A program made the position numbers and the translations under genes. From JASSUD01 sp031963005 (GTDB taxonomy: Bacteria > Pseudomonadota > Gammaproteobacteria > Burkholderiales > Burkholderiaceae), in the NCBI GenBank assembly GCA_031963005.1, contig JASSUL010000013.1:1-62381 (forward strand): a stretch of DNA of 62,381 nucleotides, written 5' to 3'. The notes beneath the pieces were generated by a model, which was given only the letters and a program-made list of their open reading frames with translations, ran no database searches and was not told the origin of the DNA. Shown here in pieces: positions 1 to 8,081 of this stretch. Position 1 is the first letter of the stretch; each line of letters opens with the position of its first letter.

Positions 1-521
1 TTTTCTTGCGGCTGCTCTTTAGCATCAGATTGATTTGGTTTTATCGGTAAGTCTAGTATAGGAGAAGTGGATTCTGTGTTTGGAGGTAAGGTGATAAGAG
101 ACTGGCTTAGTTCACCCTGGATTTTTGGCATTGAAGCAGTGGCACTAGATTCCAGAGAGATTCTTTGTGTTTTACTTAGCTCTAATACAGGTGAAGTCGA
201 CTTTGTAGCTGTATTATCCTTGCTTGAATTTAGCCAGCGCAGGAATGGAATATATGAAATGATTAACTGAAAGAAATCTATGATAATGTTAAAGAAAGAT
301 TTTATTAATTCTGCTAATACTTGCAAGCGCGTCTTCTCAGGCAGAACATCAGATGCGTCAATCAATGAATAGGCTTTAGACCCAGGCGAATTCCCAAAAA
401 GAGGGTTTTCAATGGGTGCCAAGGCTGGTGTGTCAGTATTTGAATAGGTTCGGCAGAAAACATACGGCTCAACATAACAAACTTTCGTTATGGCTTCTGT
501 TGACAATGCTCCTATATACAT
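1..521 (-). CDS. Hypothetical protein, C-terminus beyond window edge
   Basis: An open frame runs from ATG at 521 off the left edge (173 complete codons seen, no stop). A GAGGA ribosome site sits just upstream of the ATG. The protein begins MYIGALSTEA and has one strongly hydrophobic stretch at about residues 80-105 (IIIDFFQLIISYIPF), followed by a Ser/Thr/Pro-rich region. I recognise no family. The serine-rich soluble part next to a membrane segment resembles the other accessory proteins in this window, but function is unknown. Codon frame and ribosome site make it a probable real gene. Confidence 0.65.
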   Translation of the reverse strand, partial: MYIGALSTEAITKVCYVEPYVFCRTYSNTDTPALAPIENPLFGNSPGSKAYSLIDASDVLPEKTRLQVLAELIKSFFNIIIDFFQLIISYIPFLRWLNSSKDNTATKSTSPVLELSKTQRISLESSATASMPKIQGELSQSLITLPPNTESTSPILDLPIKPNQSDAKEQPQE

Positions 522-1049
522 ACTTTCCTCATTAATAAACGGTGCTTTCTATACAGTTCGCCTCTCTTATGCGTTACATGCATGTAATCTTCAGAGCTTA
601 TTCATAGCTCCTCAAATGAGATAGATGAATTTTACTGAAGGTCCTGTAGATTAACCGTATTCCAATATTCAGGCCATTTAAAAGCAAAAAATTTGGCTTT
701 TGCCCATAGTATTAAATGGGTAGGTTTGAGCACTATCAGGTGAATTGAGCAGGTGTCATCTAGTCATATGCAGAGAGTGCGGCGCTACATTATGTAGCGC
801 CGCAAAGCCTCGATTTTGCCTTTTGTATCATCTAGAGACAAGAACTAATGTGCATTGGCGTCAGGAGCAAATGGAGTTGTCCAGTTTTATAGTGACCGTA
901 TCTCAAGAAGTTAGGCATCCGATCTAATTTTTTTGGGTATGGTCAACTTCAAAACCAGGGCAGGGTACATACTGGGGCTGTATGCTAAAGAGCGGTTGAA
1001 TGTATTCACAAGGATAGGGATTGCGGAGTAGCCTCCTCATAATTGCGGT
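522..1049. other. Gene-poor stretch beside the left-edge gene
   Basis: About 530 bases with no convincing gene. A 60-codon open frame at 745-927 has no clear ribosome site and resembles nothing I know. The only structure seen is the perfect inverted repeat at 779-803. The promoter of the minus-strand gene ending at the left edge should lie at roughly 530-620, but I see no clear consensus. Confidence 0.5.
779..803. repeat. Perfect 12-bp inverted repeat
   Basis: GCGGCGCTACAT, one T, then ATGTAGCGCCGC. The arms are perfect and GC-rich in an otherwise AT-rich gap. No T-run follows on either strand, so it is not a standard terminator; with a 1-nt spacer it looks more like a palindromic protein site or a repeat remnant. 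Confidence 0.7.
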
Positions 1050-1086
1050 GCAAAATAAAAAAGGCTTACATCGCTGTAAGCCTTTT
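1050..1086 (-). terminator. Intrinsic terminator after the tRNA
   Basis: A 12-bp perfect stem (AAAAGGCTTACA at 1059-1070, TGTAAGCCTTTT at 1075-1086) with a 4-nt loop. On the minus strand it is followed by a T-rich tract, so it ends transcription coming out of the tRNA gene. Confidence 0.85.
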
Positions 1087-1094
1087 GAAATTTT

Positions 1095-1171
1095 TGGTGG
1101 GCCGTGTAGGACTCGAACCTACGACCAAAGGATTATGAGTCCTCTGCTCTAACCAACTGAGCTAACAGCCC
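1095..1171 (-). tRNA. tRNA with CAT anticodon (probably Ile2, possibly elongator Met)
   Basis: On the minus strand this gives a complete 77-nt cloverleaf with an encoded CCA end, a D-arm TAGCTCAGTTGG, anticodon loop CTCATAA and T-loop GTTCGAGTC. The acceptor stem pairs fully apart from one G-T. The anticodon stem (GGACTCATAATCC) and TTGGTCG variable loop look like the lysidine-type isoleucine tRNA, but CAT alone cannot separate Ile2 from Met. It lies downstream of rpoD. Confidence 0.95.
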
Positions 1172-1345
1172 GTATCCCTACGGAATAAGAAGGCGGGAGT
1201 GTATCAGAAATTTATTTGCTAGGGTTTTGAAATGTGAGGAATTTGTAGGGTTTCAGAGTTTGCTGAAGGGGATTTTGAATAATGCGGAGGGTGGTAGAAG
1301 TAGGTTGGAAAGTGTTTTGTTTTCCAGCCTACTTCTACGATGTGA

Positions 1346-3646
1346 TTATTCCAAGAATGGAGCCAATTTTGCGGAACGGCTTGGGTTTTGCAGTTCTCGC
1401 ATGACTTTGGCTTCGATTTGTCTTACCCGTTCTCTGGTGACGCCCATGTCTTCGCCGACTTGTTGCAGGGTGCGGTCTGATTTCATGTCGATTCCGAAGC
1501 GCATGCGTAATACTTTTGCTTTGCGCCAGATGAGGGAATCGAGCATGTCTTTGACAGCTTCGCGCATGCTGGAATGGAAGGCTGCTTCATCAGGGGAGAG
1601 GGTGTTGCTGTCCTCGATAAAGTCGCCTAGATGGGAATCATCATCGTCGCCGATGGGGGTTTCCATCGAAATGGGTTCTTTGGCGATTTTGAGGATTTTC
1701 CGTATTTTCTCTTCCGGCATTTCCATTTTTTCCGCCAACGTCGCTGCATCGGGCTCAAAGCCGGTAGCTTGCAAGATTTGACGTGAAATTCGGTTCATTT
1801 TGTTGATCGTTTCGATCATATGAACCGGAATACGGATACAACGTGCCTGATCGGCTATCGAGCGGGTGATCGCTTGGCGGATCCACCATGTGGCATAAGT
1901 AGAAAACTTATAGCCGCGACGATATTCAAATTTATCGACCGCCTTCATTAGGCCGATATTGCCTTCTTGGATCAGGTCTAAAAATTGCAGGCCACGGTTG
2001 GTATATTTTTTAGCGATGGAAATAACCAGCCGTAAATTGGCTTCGATCATTTCGCGCTTGGCTTTGCGTGTACGCATTTCGCCGGTAATCATCTGCCGAT
2101 TGATTTCTTTGAGGTCTTTTAAAGGCAAGACCACACGTGCTTGAACGGCGATGAGTTTTTCTTGCAATTCCCGAATAGCAGGGAGGCTACGTTCCAGTGT
2201 GGGGCCGTAGCGAAGGTTTTCTTTTAGGAGTGAGGAGACCCATTCCAAATTGGTTTCGTGGCCAGGGAAGCGGCGAATAAATTCTTCGCGAGGCATTCCG
2301 CATTTATCGACAGCAATGCTCAGCAATTGCCGCTCGACGGAGCGTACGGCTTCAATTTGCTCACGCAATGCATCGCATAGACGCTCTACTGTCTTTGCTG
2401 TAAAGCGAATAGACATGAGTTCTGTGCGGACAATTTCTTGTGCCTTTTTATAGGCTTCAGAACCATAAGCTTGACTTTCATACGCTTTGCGCATTTCTGC
2501 AAAGGCGTTGGCGATGTTCGCAAACTTTTCTAGGCAGGTCTGTTTGAGGGCTTCTAGCTGCGCGGCGCTTTCGCGTTCGTTACGGGCAGCATCTTCCTCT
2601 TCGTCTTCATCGCTGTCTTCGCCTTCGCTGCTTTCTTCATCTTCTTCGTCTTCATCCTCGGCGTTGTCGGCATCATCACCTGAGGATTCAGCGGCTAAAA
2701 GTGCCTCTTCTTCCTCTTCTTCAACCACGATGAGTCCATCTACAAATTCGTCAATAGACGCGTTGCCTTCTTCAACGCGTTTGGCATCGGCGAGAATTTC
2801 TGCAATGGTCATTGGGCAGGCTGAAATAGCCTCGATCATGCTTTTTAGGCCGCTTTCGATGCGTTTGGCGATTTCGATTTCGCCTTCGCGTGTGAGCAGC
2901 TCGATAGTGCCCATTTCACGCATATACATGCGTACGGGGTCTGTTGTCCGGCCAAATTCAGAATCTACGCTAGAAAGTGCGACTTCGGCTTCTTCCTCGA
3001 CTTCATCGTCGCTGGAAACGGCTGGTGTGTTATCGCTGAGCAGTAAGGTTTCTGCATCAGGGGCGCGCTCATAAACGGAAATTCCCATATCGCTGAACGT
3101 GCTGATGATATTTTCTAACGCATCGGTTTCAACGAGATCATCGGGTAGCTGATCGTTAATTTCAGAATAAGTGAGAAACCCGCGCTCTTTCCCCATTTTG
3201 ATCAGCCCGCGCAATTTTTCACGGCGTTCTGCGAGCTCTTCAACGGTGCCAGGTTGTTCAGAGGAAAAGGCGTCATTGATCAGCGCTTTTTCTTTTGCGC
3301 GACGATCACGTGCTTTGGGTTTAGGTTGGGCAGCGGGTTTTTTGGTGGAGCTTTCCTTATTTTCCGCGGGTTTTGAGGCTACCGCAGAAGATTTTTTTCG
3401 AGGTGCGGTAGACGTTGCACTTGCAGTCGCTTCAGGTGCTTTTGCAGAAGCCTCGTCGCGTGCTTTTGCTTTGCTAGTCGATGCTTTTACGCTAGCGCTA
3501 TCCGCTTTTCCTGCGGTTTTAGTCGCTGCCGCCGCCGCTGTTGCTGCTGTTGTTGCCTTACCAGCAGCCGCTTTGCTGACGCTCTTATTTTTTTCTTGTA
3601 CGTCAGAACCCGTTGCTGCTGTTTTTTTGCCCGTCGCTTTTGCCAT
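1346..3646 (-). CDS. rpoD: RNA polymerase primary sigma factor RpoD
   Basis: 766 residues, the housekeeping sigma-70 subunit that directs RNA polymerase to promoters. A Lys/Ala-rich head (1-110) precedes region 1.1. Region 1.2 starts near residue 233 (DPVRMYMREMG). A very acidic non-conserved segment lies at about 308-352, core region 2 at about 530-600 (YATWWIRQAI) and region 4 at the end (GVTRERVRQIEAKV). It is longer than E. coli RpoD (613), mostly through the head and acidic insert, as in other Burkholderiales. Two usually conserved places differ: ARCIRIP where ARTIRIP is usual, and SLIWRKAKVL where SL-T-x-RE-AKVL is usual. It is the last protein gene of the rpsU-dnaG-rpoD operon. Confidence 0.97.
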   Translation of the reverse strand: MAKATGKKTAATGSDVQEKNKSVSKAAAGKATTAATAAAAATKTAGKADSASVKASTSKAKARDEASAKAPEATASATSTAPRKKSSAVASKPAENKESSTKKPAAQPKPKARDRRAKEKALINDAFSSEQPGTVEELAERREKLRGLIKMGKERGFLTYSEINDQLPDDLVETDALENIISTFSDMGISVYERAPDAETLLLSDNTPAVSSDDEVEEEAEVALSSVDSEFGRTTDPVRMYMREMGTIELLTREGEIEIAKRIESGLKSMIEAISACPMTIAEILADAKRVEEGNASIDEFVDGLIVVEEEEEEALLAAESSGDDADNAEDEDEEDEESSEGEDSDEDEEEDAARNERESAAQLEALKQTCLEKFANIANAFAEMRKAYESQAYGSEAYKKAQEIVRTELMSIRFTAKTVERLCDALREQIEAVRSVERQLLSIAVDKCGMPREEFIRRFPGHETNLEWVSSLLKENLRYGPTLERSLPAIRELQEKLIAVQARVVLPLKDLKEINRQMITGEMRTRKAKREMIEANLRLVISIAKKYTNRGLQFLDLIQEGNIGLMKAVDKFEYRRGYKFSTYATWWIRQAITRSIADQARCIRIPVHMIETINKMNRISRQILQATGFEPDAATLAEKMEMPEEKIRKILKIAKEPISMETPIGDDDDSHLGDFIEDSNTLSPDEAAFHSSMREAVKDMLDSLIWRKAKVLRMRFGIDMKSDRTLQQVGEDMGVTRERVRQIEAKVMRELQNPSRSAKLAPFLE

Positions 3647-3713
3647 TACCCTCTACCCTCTCGCTTGAACTACTTTTCACCAGGTTAAATTACCACGCTA
3701 TTCGCTAAGCTGC

Positions 3714-3746
3714 TGGATGTGTATTGGATGCGTATTGGATATGTAT
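3714..3746. repeat. Three tandem 11-bp repeats in the rpoD leader
   Basis: Three consecutive copies of TGGATRYGTAT (3714-3724, 3725-3735, 3736-3746) lie between the predicted rpoD promoter and its start codon. The 11-bp period puts each copy on the same face of the helix. Function unknown. Confidence 0.7.
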
Positions 3747-3926
3747 ATGCAATGCCAAATACGTATCTAATACATGTCAAACGCAGAAAACGTGGTGTGC
3801 CAAAGTCGTTATTGTTTGGCTTTCTTTTTGACGCAAGGTATTTACGCAGAACTAGCCTGCGCCTCGTGCGCTTCCCAAGGCGCACAAATCCCATTAGACG
3901 GCAATGAGCCGTCGAAGAAACCGGCC

Positions 3927-3935
3927 ATTATAACA
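3927..3935 (-). promoter_or_regulatory. Extended -10 promoter for rpoD
   Basis: Minus-strand TGTTATAAT, a perfect extended -10 (TG-N-TATAAT), about 280 bases ahead of rpoD in the dnaG-rpoD gap. The -35 region at the right distance (TACGCA) is poor, as is common for extended -10 promoters. It would let rpoD be transcribed apart from dnaG, as known in E. coli. The gap 3647-4014 holds no gene. Confidence 0.5.
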
Positions 3936-4014
3936 ATAGACCAGCATATTGCGTAACTTCTATTCGAAGGAGCTTATAAGATTGGGATTATCTGTAGCAT
4001 TTTCAAGGGGTAAT

Positions 4015-5880
4015 CTACATTTTTGCTTGTGCTGTTTTTTTGAGCAGCGCACTGAGTTCAGCGTACTCTTCTGGCGTGAGTTGGGCCTTGCGGGATAAAA
4101 CATCGCACTGTGCGCTCCATGCTTTATATTGCATTTTTAAAATAGCGTCGTGCATTTCTGTGCTGGCTGCTTCTTGATGTTGTTGTTTTTGATTCTCGAT
4201 GCTAGGGTCGGAGGAGGGTAGGAGTAAGTCGCGCACATTTTCATCGTATGCCAGGATTTCACGTGAGAGGGTTTCATAGATTGCGGCATTGGGTGTGTCT
4301 TTGAGGATTTCTCCAAGCATTTGGAAATTAGCTTGTTTGCCCAAAGCGCGTGCATGATGGATGACTTCCTCAAAAAGTGCGTGCGTGTTGCATTCTGTAG
4401 AGTGAGTGAGGAACGCGATTTCTTCCGCGCTGAGTGCCTCGGTCAAATGCGGGTAGGCCATCAAATGGCGTAAAACGCGCCGTTCATTGCCTTGAACGGT
4501 ATGGGCTTTCTTAGAATAGGCGGGAATAACGCGCCGCTGCAAAGACGTTTCATGGAGGCTGGTTAAAGCGCGTACATCTTCCAGAGGAGTGCGTAGCCGC
4601 TCGCTTAAACTTTGAATGATCTGGAGGCGTAGCGCGTTATCAGGGAGCGCTTGTAGCCAAGGCTTGGCGTCAAATAGCGCTTTTGCGCGGCCTTCGGGTT
4701 GATCTAGGCGCTTGTCTGTACATACTTCATGGAGCAAAAATTGAGAGAGCGGCCATGCTTGCTCGACTTCGTTTGCAAATGCCTGTGTGCCAAAGGTGCG
4801 GATATATGTGTCGGGGTCGTGCTCAGAGGGCAAAAATAAAAAGCGCAGGCTGCGATTATCGGTGGCATAAGGCAAACAGGCGGTGAGTGCGCGCCGCGCA
4901 GCACGGCGGCCTGCTGTGTCTCCATCAAAACTAAAAATAACCGTGTCGGTATAACGCAACAAAATGCGAATATGGGTGCTGGTGCATGCGGTACCTAGCG
5001 TTGCGACCGTATTCGCAAATCCTTGTTGCGCTAGCGCCAAGACATCGATATATCCCTCGACCACTAAAGCATATCCTTGCTCTCGAATAGCTTGCTTGGC
5101 TTCAAAAAGCCCATATAACTCACTGCCTTTATCAAACAATGGAGTTTCTGGGGAATTTAAATATTTGGGTTCTCCCTGCTCCAGAATGCGTCCTCCAAAG
5201 CCGATGATCTGGCCTCGGGTGTTGCGAATGGGAAAGAGGATGCGGTCTCGAAAACGGTCATAAGTATTTGACCAGGCAACCTGCCGTTGCCCTTCTTTGG
5301 CTGAGTTAGCAATGCGTAATCCCGCCTCTACGAGTGCGGCGTTGTCTTTCTCGGAAAAAATGCTGCGCAAATGATGCATGCCTGGCGGCGCATAGCCTAG
5401 GCTAAAGCGTGCGGCAGTTTTGCCTTGTATGCCCCGATTTTTTAAATAATCAATTGCATTTTGATGGGTGCGCAGTTGTGCGCGGTAATAATCACTGGCT
5501 TGTTGTAAAACCGTAATCAAAGAAGATTCAGCGGCATGGTGCGACCGAGCATGTGAAGAAGCGGCGTGTTTGTATTTGTGAGGGGCGGCTTCTTTAGGGA
5601 CCGTCAATCCGACGGATTGTGCTAACTCTTCCACAGATTCTGGGAAGGTCAGGCCGGTATGCTCCATTAAAAAGCGAATAGCGGTGCCATGCGCTCCACA
5701 GCCAAAGCAGTGGTAAAACTGCTTTTGTGGGCTGACGGTAAATGAAGGGCTTTTTTCTGCATGAAAAGGGCAGAGCCCCATAAAGTTGGAGCCGCTTTTT
5801 TTAAGTTGCACATACCGACCTACGACTTCGAGAATCTCGATTCGGCTGAGCAAATCCTGCAAAAAGGAAGGAGGAATCAT
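4015..5880 (-). CDS. dnaG: DNA primase DnaG
   Basis: 621 residues from ATG at 5880 (MIPPSFLQDLL). It makes RNA primers at the replication fork. A CHC2 zinc finger lies at about 36-62 (CPFH then CFGCG), the TOPRIM catalytic core at about 265-345 (VVEGYIDVLAL and SFDGDTAG), and a helicase-binding C-terminal region follows. A GTG at 5898 is in frame but lies inside the T-tract of the upstream terminator, so 5880 fits the family start better. Neither start has a good ribosome site, in keeping with the known weak translation of dnaG. It is the second gene of the macromolecular-synthesis operon. Confidence 0.96.
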   Translation of the reverse strand: MIPPSFLQDLLSRIEILEVVGRYVQLKKSGSNFMGLCPFHAEKSPSFTVSPQKQFYHCFGCGAHGTAIRFLMEHTGLTFPESVEELAQSVGLTVPKEAAPHKYKHAASSHARSHHAAESSLITVLQQASDYYRAQLRTHQNAIDYLKNRGIQGKTAARFSLGYAPPGMHHLRSIFSEKDNAALVEAGLRIANSAKEGQRQVAWSNTYDRFRDRILFPIRNTRGQIIGFGGRILEQGEPKYLNSPETPLFDKGSELYGLFEAKQAIREQGYALVVEGYIDVLALAQQGFANTVATLGTACTSTHIRILLRYTDTVIFSFDGDTAGRRAARRALTACLPYATDNRSLRFLFLPSEHDPDTYIRTFGTQAFANEVEQAWPLSQFLLHEVCTDKRLDQPEGRAKALFDAKPWLQALPDNALRLQIIQSLSERLRTPLEDVRALTSLHETSLQRRVIPAYSKKAHTVQGNERRVLRHLMAYPHLTEALSAEEIAFLTHSTECNTHALFEEVIHHARALGKQANFQMLGEILKDTPNAAIYETLSREILAYDENVRDLLLPSSDPSIENQKQQHQEAASTEMHDAILKMQYKAWSAQCDVLSRKAQLTPEEYAELSALLKKTAQAKM

Positions 5881-5888
5881 CCGCGGGC

Positions 5889-5940
5889 CAAAAAACACAA
5901 AACCCCGCAGCAGAAGTATGTCTGGCGGGGAAGGAGGGCA
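5889..5940 (-). terminator. Terminator/attenuator between rpsU and dnaG
   Basis: On the minus strand: CCCCGC, a loop, GCGGGG, then a T-rich tract TTTTGTGTTTTTT ending just before the dnaG start. It matches in position the internal terminator of the E. coli rpsU-dnaG-rpoD operon, which keeps primase low while S21 is made in excess. Confidence 0.8.
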
Positions 5941-6037
5941 ATCAGAGAGTTATATGCGTAGGAAGCGCATAAAGAAGTAAATGCAAAAGATACGCAAGAA
6001 GCTGCGCACGCAAAAGCGGTGCAGCTTCATTGAAATC

Positions 6038-6250
6038 TTAATACATTCTCTCTGGAAGCATTTGACTGCGAAGGCGTTTGAAGTGGCGTTTAACAGCTGC
6101 CGCCTTTTTACGCTTGCGCTTTGTCGTGGGCTTCTCGCGAGACTCCAGTTCACGCAGTTTCTGCAGGCGTCGGCCTTTTTCAACTGTGCGCTTGAAGCGC
6201 CGCATCATTACTTCAAAAGGTTCGTTTTCCTTGGCGTGAACAGTAGTCAT
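6038..6250 (-). CDS. rpsU: 30S ribosomal protein S21
   Basis: 70 residues, the usual length for S21, a small basic protein of the 30S subunit needed for initiation. The sequence has the family core FEVMMRRFKRTVEKG and a very basic tail (TTKRKRKKAAAVKRH). It is first in the operon with dnaG and rpoD. The GatB/YqeY-domain gene often found between rpsU and dnaG in beta-proteobacteria is absent here. Confidence 0.97.
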   Translation of the reverse strand: MTTVHAKENEPFEVMMRRFKRTVEKGRRLQKLRELESREKPTTKRKRKKAAAVKRHFKRLRSQMLPERMY

Positions 6251-6313
6251 GAGCTCAAAATAAGTAGTTTGTACGCTAGTGAGTGCCTGCGTCTCGTTTT
6301 ACAAAAGCACGCG

Positions 6314-6342
6314 AATATAGCACATAAAATGTAATGTGTTAC
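6314..6342 (-). promoter_or_regulatory. Predicted rpsU operon promoter
   Basis: Minus-strand GTAACA, 17-nt spacer, TATATT, about 65 bases ahead of the rpsU start. Four of six bases match the -35 consensus and five of six the -10. Prediction by eye only. Confidence 0.45.
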
Positions 6343-6427
6343 GAAATGTTACGATATCAAATGCTATGAAATATTGCGGAGGTGCGGGTCAATTATATAG
6401 CAGATGCTTATCGCATATACAAAATCG

Positions 6428-6459
6428 GCTAGGGGTTCTCAAAAATGGGAACCCCTAGC
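6428..6459. terminator. Hairpin between rpsU and the next plus-strand gene
   Basis: An 11-bp perfect stem GCTAGGGGTTC / GAACCCCTAGC with a 10-nt loop. No long T-run follows on either strand, so termination is uncertain. It separates the minus-strand rpsU promoter from the plus-strand accessory genes. Confidence 0.5.
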
Positions 6460-6525
6460 TATTTGGTCGAGGTGAAAAAAGCGTGCAATGCGCGCACAGT
6501 GCTTCTCTCTGTTCTCGGTATATAT

Positions 6526-6553
6526 GGTTATGGGGGGGTATGGGGGGTTATGG
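6526..6553 (+). other. G-tract cluster, possible quadruplex
   Basis: Runs of 2, 7, 6 and 2 G separated by 3-4 nt loops (GGTTAT, seven G, TAT, six G, TTATGG). It lies 123 bases ahead of the start of the following gene, in its likely leader or promoter. A G-quadruplex is possible, though the outer runs have only two G. Confidence 0.4.
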
Positions 6554-6675
6554 CATGAGCCCGATCGCTCCCTTGCTCAAACTGAAAAGCCATGCATTCT
6601 GCGTCAGATTAGAGCGACTTTGTTCAGGTCGTTCCGCTATTTGTGCCGAATAAAGCCATTTCAGGAGACTGTGTG

Positions 6676-7890
6676 ATGTGCAACCTTCTATTTTCTTGTT
6701 CCTTGCCTACATCGATGCCGCAGCATGTCCATATTGCTCGCATGCCTTCTATGCCTATGCGGTCTTCTTTATCGGCATTGCAGATCGAATGCCAAATTGA
6801 CATTTTGCATAGGCAATGGTTGAAGTTAAAGCAGAAATATGAGGATGGCGCGGATAAAAATAAGTTAGGGGGATGGCATGCAAACCCTAGTTTTACAGAG
6901 AAACAGGCATCCTACGAAGCAAATATGCGCAAAATGGAAGACTTGATGCAAGTCTTTGCGCATTACCTTCAAAATGAGAAGCTCTCTGCGCAATTAAAAG
7001 AGGCGATCACTAGCTCTTTTAGCGGTTCTAAATCGCTATTGGGGAGCGCGCGATTCGAGGTGAATTTTTTTAGCCCCAATCCCATACTGGTAAAAGATCC
7101 ATTCGAAGGGCTTGCATTAAAGATCGTCGATTTAAAGCTCAGTTTAAGGGGTTTGCATGCTATCCCAAAAGAGCACAGAAAGCCGTTCTGGGCACTTGCG
7201 GCCGTGTTTAGCATACGTTCATTTATTACGATTGCAAGCGCGTGTGCTTCGGTTTGTTTAGGGTTGGGAGTAGTTGCCTCGATTCATATTTTTCTATCTA
7301 CGCTGTCTGCCCTTTCTTTTTGTTTGAATGTATTCGGCATGTATGAAGAGATGATATGTCTTTTGTCGCAATATGAGGGGAAAAATGGGGCAGACCTTAG
7401 GCAGATAATCTCTGAAATGGAAGATCTTCTTTTGCAGTTAGAGGATTTGCATGTCTATATACAAAGGAATACCCCTCAACAAGACTATGAGCGTGTGCGT
7501 ACACAAACCTCTATACGTGCGTATGGCCGCAATACATTGAGGCGTGTACAGCCTATAAGCACGCCGCCTCGATTTTGGCAATCCTCAAAGGGGCAAACGC
7601 CATATACGCAATCCACCTCCCGTATTCGACCATTTAATCGTTTTACGCATGCACAGCTCAATCGACAGGTAGATTTGGTATCGCTTCCCTTGGTATCTAG
7701 TGACTCGGAGGAGGGTTTGATGCGTGCCTTAAATGCGCCTATTTCTACTCGCAAAACAACGGATCAGTTTGGCAAGTATGTGCATGCGGTATTGAGTTCC
7801 TTGAAACCTAACCGTCGTCAGAAAGAGAAATTAGCAGAGCGAGAAGAGGCCATTGAAATGACGGAAAGGCCTCTTCCCACTGCCTTGTAG
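6676..7890 (+). CDS. Unknown protein with a two-segment hydrophobic hairpin
   Basis: 404 residues from ATG at 6676, chosen because GGAG stands 8 bases ahead; an in-frame ATG at 6643 has no such site. Soluble N-terminal part with Lys/Glu-rich helices, then a bilobed hydrophobic block at about residues 170-225 (two membrane segments with a short turn, including SVCLGLGVVASIHIFL and TLSALSFCLNVFGMY). A long Arg/Ser/Thr-rich C-terminal tail follows. No family recognised. It lies next to the ankyrin paralogs in an accessory block. The arrangement recalls membrane-inserting secreted proteins of intracellular bacteria, but that is inference from layout only. Confidence 0.75.
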   Translation: MCNLLFSCSLPTSMPQHVHIARMPSMPMRSSLSALQIECQIDILHRQWLKLKQKYEDGADKNKLGGWHANPSFTEKQASYEANMRKMEDLMQVFAHYLQNEKLSAQLKEAITSSFSGSKSLLGSARFEVNFFSPNPILVKDPFEGLALKIVDLKLSLRGLHAIPKEHRKPFWALAAVFSIRSFITIASACASVCLGLGVVASIHIFLSTLSALSFCLNVFGMYEEMICLLSQYEGKNGADLRQIISEMEDLLLQLEDLHVYIQRNTPQQDYERVRTQTSIRAYGRNTLRRVQPISTPPRFWQSSKGQTPYTQSTSRIRPFNRFTHAQLNRQVDLVSLPLVSSDSEEGLMRALNAPISTRKTTDQFGKYVHAVLSSLKPNRRQKEKLAEREEAIEMTERPLPTAL

Positions 7891-7969
7891 GCATTATTGT
7901 TACGGAGAAAAATAATGCGAAGCGAACAATGAGAAGGCGTTTGCCTACTTTAAAAAGGAGAGGGTCTAT

Positions 7970-8030
7970 TTCGTAAAATAGCCCTATTTTTCGTTTGGCC
8001 TGTAAAAGAAAAACTATTTTTCCATACAGT
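7970..8030 (+). promoter_or_regulatory. hrpII/PIP-type box with -10 ahead of ankyrin gene 1
   Basis: TTCG (7970-7973), 16 bases, TTCG (7990-7993), then 31 bases and TACAGT (8025-8030), which fits YANNNT. This is the geometry of the hrpII box bound by HrpB in Ralstonia and of the PIP box plus -10 used by HrpX in Xanthomonas, both of which switch on type III secretion genes. The start codon is 52 bases downstream. The 16-bp spacer also holds a dyad AAAATAG-CC-CTATTTT, so a different regulator remains possible. Confidence 0.55.
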
Positions 8031-8081
8031 CAGGTTGTATATGAGCAAGGGGCAATAATTTTTGCAATAGAGGAGCTAGAC

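Noticed and set aside
745..927. 60-codon open frame in the left gap
   Set aside because: No ribosome site, no recognisable sequence and it spans the palindrome at 779-803.
2487..3074. Long Ser-rich open frame opposite rpoD
   Set aside because: It is the complement of the acidic Glu/Asp codon run of rpoD, which yields serine codons without stops.
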